DNA of 64,000 bases from Mycobacterium alsense (GTDB taxonomy: Bacteria; Actinomycetota; Actinomycetes; Mycobacteriales; Mycobacteriaceae), in contig NZ_MVHD01000003.1 of assembly GCF_002086635.1 (NCBI RefSeq), forward strand, positions 124,001-188,000, in the 5' to 3' direction. This document shows, one piece after another, positions 18,154-26,451 of the stretch; position 1 is the first letter of the stretch; every line of letters begins with the position of its first letter. Below the pieces are notes generated by a model, which saw only the letters and a list, made by a program, of their open reading frames with translations, was not told the origin of the DNA and made no database searches. Made by a program: the position numbers and the translations under genes.

Positions 18154-19470
18154 ATGAAAATTTCGCTGTTCTACGAGTTCGCCCTGCCCCGCCCGTGGGT
18201 GCCGGATGACGAACGGATCCTGTTGCAGGACTGCCTGGACGAGGTCGAGGCCGCGGACAAGGCGGGCTTCTCCACCGTCTGGCTCACCGAGCACCACTTC
18301 CTCGAGGAATACTGTCATTCCACCGCGCCGGAGATCTTCCTCGCCGCGGCCAGTCAGCGCACCAAGAACATCCGGCTCGGATTCGGGATCATGCACATGC
18401 CGCCGGCCGTCAACCACCCGGCCCGTGTCGCCGAACGCATCGCCACCCTCGACCTGCTCTCCAACGGGCGCGTCGAGTTCGGCACCGGCGAATCCTCGTC
18501 CGTCGGTGAGCTCGGCGGGTTCAACATCGACCCCGCCGACAAACGTGCGCAATGGGAGGAGGCCCTCGAGGTCGCGATCCGCTGCATGATCGAGGAGCCC
18601 TTCTCGGGCTTCGCGGGGGAGCACATCCAGATGCCGGCCCGCAACGTCATTCCCAAGCCGATGCAAAAGCCGCACCCCCCGGTCTGGGTTGCCTGCACGC
18701 GGCCGGCCAGCGTGCAGATGGCCGCCCAAAAGGCCATTGGCGCACTCAGCTTCGCCTACACCGGTCCCGGGCCGCTCACCGAACGGGTCAACGGCTACTA
18801 CAAGGAGTTCGAGGAGAACGGGGTCCCGGTCACGCCGCGGATCAACCCGAACATCCTGGCCATCGGCGGCGATCTGTCGATGATGGTCGCCAAGTCCGAC
18901 GAGCAGGCGCTCGAGCGCCTCGGGCAGGGCGGTGGATTCTTCTCGTTCGGGATCATGCACTACTACATGACCGGCGTGCACACCCCCGGGCGTACCGGCG
19001 TCTGGAAGCGCTACCTCGAAGAGGTCGAGAAGGACCCGACGCTGGCCTACGGCCCCGGGCGTGGCGCGATCGGCTCCCCGGCCACAGTGCGCGAATTCCT
19101 GCGTGGCTACGAGGAAAGCGGGGTCGACGAGATCATCCTGCTGCTCAACCCGCGCAGCCACGAGGGCACCATGGAGTCCATCGAGCTGATGGGTAAGGAG
19201 GTGCTGCCCGAGTTCCTCGAGCGCGACGAGAAGGCCGTGGCCGACAAGGCCGCGCGGTTGGCGCCGGTCATCGAGAAGGTCGAGGCGCGCCGGCCAAAGT
19301 CCACCGCGCCGGAGTTCGACGAGAATTACTCGTTCGGCGGCCTGCCCACCGGCCGGGGCGGTAAGTTCACCGCCAGCGAGATCCCCGAGGCCATGGCGGA
19401 GATCAACGAGGGCCGCGTCCAGGCGGCGCAGCGCCTCAAAGAGGAGCAGGCGAAGAAGCACGGCAAGTGA
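18154..19470 (+). CDS. LLM-class flavin-dependent oxidoreductase
   Basis: A 438-residue luciferase-like monooxygenase. Typical segments are the N-terminal ISLFYEFALPRPW, WLTEHHF (active-site His region), GFGIMHMPPAVNHPARVAERIATLDLLSNGRVEFGTG and the TIM-barrel end DEIILLLNPRSHEG. The family uses FMNH2 or F420; mycobacteria use both. A strong AGGAGGT lies 4 nt before ATG 18154. The C-terminal 70 residues are charged and longer than usual. It sits 18 nt after the KstD-like gene and is likely another oxygenation step of this pathway. Confidence 0.88.
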   Translation: MKISLFYEFALPRPWVPDDERILLQDCLDEVEAADKAGFSTVWLTEHHFLEEYCHSTAPEIFLAAASQRTKNIRLGFGIMHMPPAVNHPARVAERIATLDLLSNGRVEFGTGESSSVGELGGFNIDPADKRAQWEEALEVAIRCMIEEPFSGFAGEHIQMPARNVIPKPMQKPHPPVWVACTRPASVQMAAQKAIGALSFAYTGPGPLTERVNGYYKEFEENGVPVTPRINPNILAIGGDLSMMVAKSDEQALERLGQGGGFFSFGIMHYYMTGVHTPGRTGVWKRYLEEVEKDPTLAYGPGRGAIGSPATVREFLRGYEESGVDEIILLLNPRSHEGTMESIELMGKEVLPEFLERDEKAVADKAARLAPVIEKVEARRPKSTAPEFDENYSFGGLPTGRGGKFTASEIPEAMAEINEGRVQAAQRLKEEQAKKHGK

Positions 19471-19501
19471 TACCGGCGGCCCTCTTGATTTAGGAAGAGC
19501 G

Positions 19502-20329
19502 GTGGGACGAGTCGACGGGATGTGGCGCTACGACGGCCGCCGTGCGGTGGTGACCGGGTGCGCGTCGGGCATCGGCGAACACGTGGCGCGGCAGCTCACC
19601 GAACTCGGGGCCGACGTCGTCGGGCTGGATAGGCTCCGGCCGCCGTTGGAGATCAACGAGTTTCACGAGCTCGACCTCGCCGACCCGGTTTCGATCGAAC
19701 GCGCCGTCGCGTCCGTCGACGGACCCGTCGACGCGCTGTTCAACGTCGCCGGCGTCTCGTCGGGGATCGGCGACCCGCCGCTGGTCGTCACCATCAACTT
19801 CCTGGGAACGCGACAGCTCACCGAGGCGCTGATCCCGAAGATGGTCGCCGGATCGTCGATCGCGAGCGTGTCCTCGCTCGCGGCGGCCGGCTACCGCGAA
19901 CACCTGCGGGACGTCGCGCCGCTGCTGAACACCGCGACGATGCGGGAGGGCATCGACTGGTGTCACGATCATCCCGATGCGGTGGGCACCGGCTACCAGC
20001 TCTCCAAGGAAGCGCTCATCCTCTACAGCATGCGCAGCGCTACACCACTGGGCGCGCGCGGAATTCGCATCAATTGCACGGGTCCCGGGGTCACCGAAAC
20101 ACCCATCCTCGACCAGCTGCGGTCGGCCTACGGGCAGGGGTTCCTCGACGACATCCCCAAGCCGCTGGGCCGCGTGTCAGACCCCGCCGAACAGGCGTCG
20201 GTCCTGGTGTTTCTGAATAGCCGTGCGGCCAGCTACATCTCGGGTCAGGTGCTGTGGGTCGACGGCGGAAACGTGGGCGCCGCGATCGCCCGGGAACTCG
20301 AGGAAGGACGGGCCCCGTGGCCAGCTTGA
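19502..20329 (+). CDS. SDR, 3-alpha-hydroxysteroid / coniferyl-alcohol dehydrogenase type
   Basis: A 275-residue short-chain dehydrogenase of the HsdA/CalA type, recognised by its compact cofactor region without the usual second helix and by a long insertion before the active-site Tyr. TGCASGIG binds NAD, NVAG stabilises the core, VSSLAAAGY and YQLSK give the Ser-Tyr-Lys catalytic set, and NCTGPGVTETP follows. GTG 19502 is preceded by AGGAAGAG; ATG 19520 is also possible. It overlaps the next gene by 13 nt, so it belongs to the mhp-type operon. Confidence 0.82.
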   Translation: MGRVDGMWRYDGRRAVVTGCASGIGEHVARQLTELGADVVGLDRLRPPLEINEFHELDLADPVSIERAVASVDGPVDALFNVAGVSSGIGDPPLVVTINFLGTRQLTEALIPKMVAGSSIASVSSLAAAGYREHLRDVAPLLNTATMREGIDWCHDHPDAVGTGYQLSKEALILYSMRSATPLGARGIRINCTGPGVTETPILDQLRSAYGQGFLDDIPKPLGRVSDPAEQASVLVFLNSRAASYISGQVLWVDGGNVGAAIARELEEGRAPWPA

Positions 20330-21309
20330 CCGACTTTCGCAAGGCCGCCCGCGACGTCTCCAACTGGGGCCGCTGGGGCGACGACGACGAGCTCGGCACG
20401 CTCAACTTCATCACCGCCGACAAGGTCGCCCACGCCGCGACCCTGGTGCGGCACGGCAAGGTCTTCCCCCTCGGTGTGGACTTCGGCGCGTCGGGCCCGC
20501 AGGGCGCCTTCGAGTTTCGGCACAACCCCGTGCACGTCATGACCGTGGACGGGGGTGACGTGAACACGCTGGCCAAATACGGCCCCGGGTGGGCGCGAAA
20601 CCCGGTGGCCAAGCAGCTGAGTGGGTACATGACCGCCGACAACCCGTTCCGGTTCAACGACGACATGATCATCATGCCGCTGCAGGCGGCCAGTCAGTGG
20701 GACGCGCTGTCGCACGTCTACTACGACGACCGCCTCTACAACGGCTTCCCCGCGGACTCGGTCACCAGCATGGGCGCCTTCCACTGCGGCATCGACAAGG
20801 TCGACGTCAAGGGCATCACGTCGCGTGGCGTGCTGCTCGATCTGGTCCGGCACCGCGGCGCGGAGGTGTTCCTGGAGGCCGGAAATCCGATCACCCCCGA
20901 GGAACTCGACGACGTCGTTCGCGCGCAGGGCGTTTCGGTCGGGCGAGGCGACATCGTGTTGATCCGGACCGGTTGGTGGGCAAGGTTTCTGCAGACCGGC
21001 AACAAGACGGAAGGCTACTCGGGGCTGGACTGGCGATGCGCCGCGTGGCTGCACGATCACGAGCTCGCCGCGGTCGCGGCCGACAACCTCCAGGTCGAAG
21101 ACCTGGTATCCGGTGTCGAGGGCATAACCTTCCCCCTGCACCTGCTGTGCCTGCGCGACATGGGGATGATCTTCGGCGAGTACTGGGATCTCACCGCGCT
21201 GGCCGACGACTGCGCGGCCGACGGCGTCTACGATTTCCAGCTCATCGCGCCGCCGCTGAGGGTCGTCGGCGCCGTCGGCTCCCCGGTGAACCCGATTGCG
21301 ATCAAGTGA
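20317..21309 (+). CDS. Cyclase-family metal-dependent hydrolase
   Basis: A 330-residue member of the cyclase / kynurenine formamidase-like superfamily. Instead of the classic H-G-T-H-x-D metal motif it has SQWDALSHVYYDDRLYNG, the variant seen in a separate subgroup, followed by GVLLDLVRHRG and RGDIVLIRTGWWARF. Family members hydrolyse cyclic or linear amides and lactones (formylkynurenine, isatin). GTG 20317 is within the end of the SDR gene (13 nt overlap) and the stop overlaps the next ATG (TGATG). It probably opens a ring or lactone intermediate. Confidence 0.8.
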   Translation: MASLTDFRKAARDVSNWGRWGDDDELGTLNFITADKVAHAATLVRHGKVFPLGVDFGASGPQGAFEFRHNPVHVMTVDGGDVNTLAKYGPGWARNPVAKQLSGYMTADNPFRFNDDMIIMPLQAASQWDALSHVYYDDRLYNGFPADSVTSMGAFHCGIDKVDVKGITSRGVLLDLVRHRGAEVFLEAGNPITPEELDDVVRAQGVSVGRGDIVLIRTGWWARFLQTGNKTEGYSGLDWRCAAWLHDHELAAVAADNLQVEDLVSGVEGITFPLHLLCLRDMGMIFGEYWDLTALADDCAADGVYDFQLIAPPLRVVGAVGSPVNPIAIK

Positions 21310-22163
21310 TGGGGGTCCGGCGCAAGACCGTGCTGGTCGACGGCCTGACCACCAGCTATCTGGAGGCCGGCGAAGGCGACCCCGTGGTGCTGCTGCATGG
21401 CGGTGAGTTCGGAGGCAGCGCCGAACTCGGCTGGGAACGCAACATCGCCGCCCTCGCCGCCCACCACTGGGTGCTGGCGCCGGACCAACTGGGGTTCGGG
21501 CAGTCGGCGAAGGTCATCGACTTCGTCGACGGCCGCGGTATGCGGATTCGGCACGTGGCGCGCTTCTGCGAGGTGCTCGGCGTCGACTCGGCGCACTTCG
21601 TCGGCAACTCGATGGGCGCCATCAACCTGCTCACCGACATCACCTCGGATGCCCCGTTGTTGCCGATCCGCTCCTTGGTGGTCATCTGCGGCGGCGGGGA
21701 GATCCAGCAGAACCGGCACTTCGATGCGCTGCAGCAGTACGACGCCACCCTGCCGGCGATGCGGCGCATCGTCGAGGCGCTGTTCCACAACCCGGGCTAC
21801 CCCGCCGACGAGGGCTACGTGCGGCGCCGCTACGAGTCGAGCACAGCGCCCGGCGCGTGGGAAGCCGTGGCGGCGGCGCGGTTTCGCCGCCCCGGCGCGA
21901 GGCCGTCCGCGACCCCGTCGAGCGCCCGGGCCTACGAGCGCATCGGCGTGCCGACGCTGGTCGTCGAGGGGGGAGAGGACAAACTCCTTCCCGCCGGCTG
22001 GGCCGACTCAATCGCGAAGCAGATCGACGGCGCCCGCTCGGCGGTGGTGGGCGACGCCGGTCACTGCCCGCAGATCGAGCAGTCGGCAACGGTCAACGAG
22101 TTGCTCCTCGATTTTTTCGCGACCGCCGACACTCGGCAGACCCAAAGGACTCAGAAAACGTAG
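21309..22163 (+). CDS. Alpha/beta hydrolase, meta-cleavage hydrolase-like
   Basis: A 284-residue alpha/beta hydrolase. VVLLHGGEFGGSAEL forms the oxyanion region, VGNSMGAINLL the nucleophile elbow and GDAGHCPQIEQ the His block; VVEGGEDKLLPA carries the Asp. The layout is that of C-C hydrolases acting on ring-fission products, so this is a second candidate besides mhpC. It is the last gene of the rightward operon and its 3' end overlaps the converging multicopper oxidase gene by 13 nt, leaving no space for a terminator. Confidence 0.83.
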   Translation: MGVRRKTVLVDGLTTSYLEAGEGDPVVLLHGGEFGGSAELGWERNIAALAAHHWVLAPDQLGFGQSAKVIDFVDGRGMRIRHVARFCEVLGVDSAHFVGNSMGAINLLTDITSDAPLLPIRSLVVICGGGEIQQNRHFDALQQYDATLPAMRRIVEALFHNPGYPADEGYVRRRYESSTAPGAWEAVAAARFRRPGARPSATPSSARAYERIGVPTLVVEGGEDKLLPAGWADSIAKQIDGARSAVVGDAGHCPQIEQSATVNELLLDFFATADTRQTQRTQKT

Positions 22164-23755
22164 TCCAGCCGGGTCTGCATCCCGGCCTCCTGGTGGTAGG
22201 TGTTGTGGCAGTGCAACATCCACCGGCCCGGATTGTCGGCGACCAGCACGGCGCGCAACTTCTGCCGGGGCAGCACGATGAGGGTGTCCTTGCGCGCGCC
22301 GGGGCCGCCATCGGCCTTGATCACTTGAAAAGTGTGCCCGTGCAGGTGAATCGGGTGATACATCGTCGTGGTGTTGTCGAAGGTGATGGTGGGCCGGTCG
22401 CCCTGCCGGACGTGCAGCGGATCGGCCCTGCTGCTGTACGGCTTTCCGTTGATCGTCCAGTTGTATTGCGCCATGTTGCCGCCCAGCACCACCGGCAGGT
22501 CGAGGCCGGCCTGTGGCCGGCCCAGGTTGACCGGCGTTGTCGCCGTGAACATTTCCACCGTCCCCACCCGCTGGTTGAGTTGGTCGGGCTGAAAGTCCGG
22601 GTCGGGCGGGCTGCCCGTACCGGTCGACAGCAGCGCGCGCGCCAAACCGTTCTTCCCCTCGGCGAGCGCGACCAGTGGGAACACCCCGTCGGCGGCGGTG
22701 ACGATGACGTCGTAGCGTTCGGCCATGCCGATGAGCAGCGCGTCGACGGGCGTGGGCATCACGGGGTAGCCGTCGGTGTGGGTGACGGTCATCGAATGGC
22801 CGGCCAGCGCGACGCGAAACGTCGTGCCGGAGCCGCTGTTGATGAAGCGGATTCTGATGCGCTGGCCCGGCTTGGCGTGGAAGGTGGTGGCGGCCGCCGG
22901 AATTCGCCCGTTGACCAGATAGTACGGGTAATCGATGTCACCTGTCTCGCCGCCGAGCAGTTCGCTTTCGCCTGTGCCGTCGCCCGACGTCCCGGGCGCT
23001 CCCGACCTCCCGGTCGCCTCAGTCGTCTCGGTCGTCTCGCTCGCCGAGGTCGTCGGGCTTGTTGTCGTCGTCGACGGGGGCGTCGGAGGCGGGCTGGGCT
23101 TGTCCGGGCTGGTGAGTGCGTTGTAGAGCTGCTGCGGGCTTTTTCCGAGGCCGTCCGTCCAATCGTCGAGGACGACAATCCATTCGGCGTCGTAGTTGCC
23201 CTCGGTCGGATCGTCGACGATGACCGGCAGATACAGACCCATGTCGGCGTCGAGGCCGGTGTGCGGATGGGCCCAATAGGTACCCGAATTGGGTACGGAG
23301 AAGCGGTAAGTGAAGTCTTGGCCGGCCGGGATGTTCGGGGTGGCCGGTGCCGCGCCGTCCATGTCGTTGCGCAGCGCGATGCCATGCCAATGCACCGATG
23401 TCGGACGGTCGAGCCGGTTCGAGACCGCGACGACGAGCTCGTCCCCGACCTTCGCGCGGATCGGCGGTCCCGGGATGCTGTTGCCGTAGGCGAACGTCCG
23501 GACGATTGGCCCGCCCAAATCGAATTGCGCCTGCTGCGCCGTCAGGCTGGCTGTCACGGTGCGCCCGCTGTGCGGCCGCGCGGCCTCGGCCGCCTCGATG
23601 GCGGCGGCCAGCTGGGCAGAGACGCCCGATACCTGGGAGGTCGATCGGCCACAGGCCGCCAGCGCCAATCCGCCGGCGATGGCCGCCGCCAGGAAGCCGC
23701 GACGGGTGAGCCGCGCCTGGTCGAAGGGGGCCCCGCTGGCGGGTTGAGCAGGCAT
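22151..23755 (-). CDS. mmcO: Multicopper oxidase, lipoprotein, Tat-exported (MmcO-like)
   Basis: A 534-residue multicopper oxidase very like M. tuberculosis MmcO (Rv0846c). RRGFLAA (18-24) is a Tat signal and LAAC with Cys35 a lipobox, so it should be anchored outside the membrane. Copper motifs are HWHG (122-125), HPHTG (163-167), HPIHLHGH and HCHNTYHQEAGM at the C-terminus, giving all trinuclear and type 1 ligands. It likely oxidises Cu(I) and protects against copper. Residues about 219-266 form a Pro/Thr/Ser/Glu-rich linker longer than in the M. tuberculosis protein as I recall it. ATG 23755 has GAGGAG upstream. Confidence 0.92.
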   Translation of the reverse strand: MPAQPASGAPFDQARLTRRGFLAAAIAGGLALAACGRSTSQVSGVSAQLAAAIEAAEAARPHSGRTVTASLTAQQAQFDLGGPIVRTFAYGNSIPGPPIRAKVGDELVVAVSNRLDRPTSVHWHGIALRNDMDGAAPATPNIPAGQDFTYRFSVPNSGTYWAHPHTGLDADMGLYLPVIVDDPTEGNYDAEWIVVLDDWTDGLGKSPQQLYNALTSPDKPSPPPTPPSTTTTSPTTSASETTETTEATGRSGAPGTSGDGTGESELLGGETGDIDYPYYLVNGRIPAAATTFHAKPGQRIRIRFINSGSGTTFRVALAGHSMTVTHTDGYPVMPTPVDALLIGMAERYDVIVTAADGVFPLVALAEGKNGLARALLSTGTGSPPDPDFQPDQLNQRVGTVEMFTATTPVNLGRPQAGLDLPVVLGGNMAQYNWTINGKPYSSRADPLHVRQGDRPTITFDNTTTMYHPIHLHGHTFQVIKADGGPGARKDTLIVLPRQKLRAVLVADNPGRWMLHCHNTYHQEAGMQTRLDYVF

Positions 23756-23805
23756 GCAATGCTCCTCGTGTCCGGTCGGTTCGCCCCCGCGCCTTACACC
23801 GTGCA

Positions 23806-23822
23806 GGTCCGGTGGCCGGACC
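23806..23822. promoter_or_regulatory. Palindrome upstream of multicopper oxidase
   Basis: GGTCCGG and CCGGACC (7-bp arms, 3-nt centre) lie 50 nt upstream of the multicopper oxidase start and after the stop of the preceding leftward gene. It could be an operator or a short terminator hairpin. It does not look like a copper-regulator box. Confidence 0.3.
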
Positions 23823-23902
23823 GCAAGGACCGGCGCGGCCACCGGTTAGGTTATGCACTGCGCGGCGTGCAGGTGGGCCAATCGCCCCAAATCCGTTGGC
23901 GG

Positions 23903-24769
23903 CTATCGGGCGGCGGCGTAGATCGGCTCGGCCGGTGCCGCGCGAACACCGAGCTCGGCCGCGACGGCGTCGACCGCGCGGCGTGCGACCTCGAGGTCCA
24001 CCCGGCCGTCGTCGGTGAAGTACGGACCGATGTAGCGCTCGTAGTGGCGTTGCGCCTCGTTGCGCGTCAGCCGGTTCAGAAACGACGCGACGTAATCGAC
24101 GGCGAGTTCGGGGCGTTGGGCAAGCGTGTGCAGGGCGCGCCGGTTGGCCCGAACCACCGCCTGCACCGCGGGGCTGTCGGTGTGAACGCGGGCCGCGTCC
24201 ACCGCCACTCCGACGGTGGGGATTTGAAAATGATCTCCCACCCAGGCCAGCACGTGAAAGCCCTCCTCCTCGGCGACCTGGTCGGGTGCGAGCGTGCTTC
24301 CGACATACGCGGCATCGACCGACCCATCGCGCAGCCTTCGCAGATCCATCTGGTAGTCGCCCGGGGCCCGCGCCACGCACGTTAGGTCGCGGTCGGGGTC
24401 AAGGCCGCACCGGCGCAGCACGATCCGGGCAAAGCATCCCGGCGCGGTGTGGGCCGGGTGCACCGCCAGCCGGCGCCCGCGAAGATCCTCCATGGAGTTG
24501 ACGCCGGGACCGCCGAGGAACCAGAACAACGGGCGGTGGGTGTTCACGCTCAGGACGGTCCATTCGATGCCATCGGTCAACCGCGACAGCAGGGCGCGCC
24601 CGAGGCCGATGGTCGCACACGCGCGCAGTCGCTCTGTGCCCCAGCCGATCCCGTCCCGCACGGCGACATGGACACCTTCGTCCTCGAAGTAGCCCTCCTG
24701 ATCGGCGACGTAGGCGACCAGTTCTTCGTGAATGCCGCGCCCGACGTAGGCCAAATCGATCGTCTCCAT
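23903..24769 (-). CDS. NMT1/THI5-like substrate-binding-fold protein, no signal peptide
   Basis: A 288-residue protein with the type II periplasmic-binding-protein fold of the NMT1/THI5/SsuA group: LAYVGRGIHEELVAYVADQEGYFEDEGV at the start, MEDLRGRRLAVHPAHTAPGCFARIVLRRCGLDP in the middle, and VDAAYVGSTLAPDQVAEEEGFHVLAW. There is no signal peptide or lipobox, and no permease or ATPase gene nearby. It may be a cytosolic enzyme or sensor on this fold rather than a transport component. It lies 13 nt after an SDR gene in a leftward trio. Confidence 0.7.
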   Translation of the reverse strand: METIDLAYVGRGIHEELVAYVADQEGYFEDEGVHVAVRDGIGWGTERLRACATIGLGRALLSRLTDGIEWTVLSVNTHRPLFWFLGGPGVNSMEDLRGRRLAVHPAHTAPGCFARIVLRRCGLDPDRDLTCVARAPGDYQMDLRRLRDGSVDAAYVGSTLAPDQVAEEEGFHVLAWVGDHFQIPTVGVAVDAARVHTDSPAVQAVVRANRRALHTLAQRPELAVDYVASFLNRLTRNEAQRHYERYIGPYFTDDGRVDLEVARRAVDAVAAELGVRAAPAEPIYAAAR

Positions 24770-24782
24770 AACGGTCGACCCT

Positions 24783-25526
24783 TCAGTCCATTGCCAGGCC
24801 GCCGTTGACCGGCAGGTAGTGCCCGGTGGTGAAACCGGAGTCCTCGCTTGCTAAGAACGCGATCGCGAGGGCCACCTCGTCTGGAGTGACGAGCCGTCCC
24901 ATCGGTGCTTCCGCCCCCAGCTCGCGCACCCGCTCCGGAGTGAGTTGCCCGGTCACCGCCGTCCCGCCGACGGTGGCCGGTGCGACGAGGTTGGCGGTGA
25001 TCCCGTGCGGCGCCAGCTCGAGTGCGACGTAGCGAACGAACTGGTCCAGGGCCGCCTTTGCCGTGCCGAGCGCGATCATCCCGTCGCGGGGGCGGCGCGA
25101 CAGCCCGGTGCTGAGAAAAATCAGCCGGCCGTAGCCGCGGGAAATCATCGCGGGCACAACGGCCTTCGTCAGCATGTACGCCGCGTGCAGCTCGGCGTTC
25201 ACCTTGCCGCCGAGCTGCTCCCACGTGAGGTCGGCAAACGAGGTCACGGCGAAGGGAATCAGCGCGTTGTGCACCAGCACATCCACCCCGCCCCAGCGCT
25301 GTGCGATGTCGTCGGCCATGGCGGCGATTTCCTCGGGCACGGTGACGTCGGCCCGGATCGCGACGGCGTCGCCACCGGCCGAGGTGATCGCGGCAACCAC
25401 CTCTTCGGCCTCGGGCGCGCTGGCGCGGTAGTTGACCGCCACCCGAAATCCGCGTCCGGCGAGAACCCGTGCCGTCGCCGCCCCGATTCCCCGGCTGGCG
25501 CCGGTGATCATCGCAACGGGAGGCAC
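24783..25526 (-). CDS. SDR-family protein lacking the catalytic Tyr
   Basis: A 247-residue short-chain dehydrogenase fold. TGASRGIG and the NAD(P)-binding region are normal, but the NNAG block is HNAL, and in MIALGTAKAALDQF the residue four before Lys, normally the catalytic Tyr, is Leu. The Ser region (FLSTGLS) is kept. Loss of Tyr suggests altered or no dehydrogenase activity, although some reductases use different residues. It is 13 nt from the substrate-binding-like gene and 9 nt from the NmrA-like gene. Confidence 0.8.
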   Translation of the reverse strand: MPPVAMITGASRGIGAATARVLAGRGFRVAVNYRASAPEAEEVVAAITSAGGDAVAIRADVTVPEEIAAMADDIAQRWGGVDVLVHNALIPFAVTSFADLTWEQLGGKVNAELHAAYMLTKAVVPAMISRGYGRLIFLSTGLSRRPRDGMIALGTAKAALDQFVRYVALELAPHGITANLVAPATVGGTAVTGQLTPERVRELGAEAPMGRLVTPDEVALAIAFLASEDSGFTTGHYLPVNGGLAMD

Positions 25527-25535
25527 CCGTCGCTC

Positions 25536-26303
25536 CTAGTGCGCGCCGCTGGGCGTGCGAGAGGCCAGCCAATCGCCGTAGCGGGTCGGGTAGATCGTCG
25601 GGTCCTCGCCGTCGGTGGGAACAATCGTGTGCTCGTCGAGCTTGGTGCCGAAGTAGCGGGCCTCGGCGTCGCCGACCACCTGACGTGGGTCGCCGGACGC
25701 GGCAAGGGCCGCCCGGATGAACTCGTCCATGCCCCGCTTTTCGGGCCCGGCGATGTTGGTCATGCCGTTGGTCGGATCGCTGATCGTTGCGCCGGCAACG
25801 GCCGTGGCGACGTCCTTGGCGGCGATGGGCTGAAACGCCCCGCGCGGCAGGCGGACCGTGTCGCCGTCGGTGGCCGAGTCCGCGATGGCGTTGACGAATT
25901 CGAAGAACTGCGTCGCCCGCACGATCGAATACCGGGCGCCCGACTCCTCGATCAACTTCTCCTGGGCAACCTTGGCGCGCATGTAGCCGCTGTCCGGGGC
26001 GCGGTCGGCACCGACGATGGAGAGTGCGACGTGGTGCTGCACGCCGGCCTCGCGCTCGGCGGCGAGGAGGTTCTTAGTCGACGTGGTGAAGAAGTGCATG
26101 ACGGGTTCGTCGTCGAAGGACGGCGAGTTGGACACGTCCACCACCGTGTGCACGCCCGCCACCGCTTCGGCGAGGCCCGCACCGGTGACGCTGTCGACAC
26201 CCGAGCGCGGTGAGGCCGAGACGGCCTCGTGCCCCAGCTGCGTCAGATTGGCGATGACCTGCGAGCCGATGAGCCCGGTGCCGCCGATGACCAGGATCTT
26301 CAT
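25536..26303 (-). CDS. NmrA-like NAD(P)-binding protein (atypical SDR)
   Basis: A 255-residue atypical SDR. MKILVIGGTGLIGSQVIANL is the dinucleotide-binding start; HHVALSIVGADRAPDSGYMRAKVAQEKLIEESG and YSIVRATQFFEF match NmrA-like and quinone oxidoreductase-like proteins. These act as NAD(P)H-dependent reductases or redox sensors. It is first in a leftward group of three and divergent from the SDR at 26452; the operator-like repeat at 26403 lies 99 nt upstream of its start. Confidence 0.82.
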   Translation of the reverse strand: MKILVIGGTGLIGSQVIANLTQLGHEAVSASPRSGVDSVTGAGLAEAVAGVHTVVDVSNSPSFDDEPVMHFFTTSTKNLLAAEREAGVQHHVALSIVGADRAPDSGYMRAKVAQEKLIEESGARYSIVRATQFFEFVNAIADSATDGDTVRLPRGAFQPIAAKDVATAVAGATISDPTNGMTNIAGPEKRGMDEFIRAALAASGDPRQVVGDAEARYFGTKLDEHTIVPTDGEDPTIYPTRYGDWLASRTPSGAH

Positions 26304-26402
26304 TATCGAGCCTCCCGAGTTTGCGATGAACTGGCCACCTCAGCATCGTCCCCGTGCCCGCGGCAACAGCACCCGGGTGGAGATGACGCGGCAAATACCC
26401 GC

Positions 26403-26424
26403 TTAAATCAACTGCTTGACTTAA
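26403..26424. promoter_or_regulatory. TetR-type operator, copy 1
   Basis: A 22-bp element with outer arms TTAAATCAA and TTGACTTAA. It matches 20 of 22 bases with the copy at 27325-27346. Its right arm supplies TTGACT, which can act as a -35 box with TTAACT at 26440-26445 as -10 (18-nt spacing), placing transcription start at or near the GTG 26452. Binding would block this promoter. The likely binder is the TetR encoded at 27373. Confidence 0.65.
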
Positions 26425-26451
26425 CGCGGCCGCCGCCGATTAACTCGTCGT

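Noticed and set aside
23756..23902. RicR-type copper box upstream of the MmcO-like gene
   Set aside because: I looked for one because the M. tuberculosis homologue is copper-regulated, but saw no such palindrome in this region.
21857..24385. 842-residue open frame on the plus strand
   Set aside because: It is antisense to the multicopper oxidase and the substrate-binding-like gene, whose motifs are unambiguous. The frame is an effect of high GC content.
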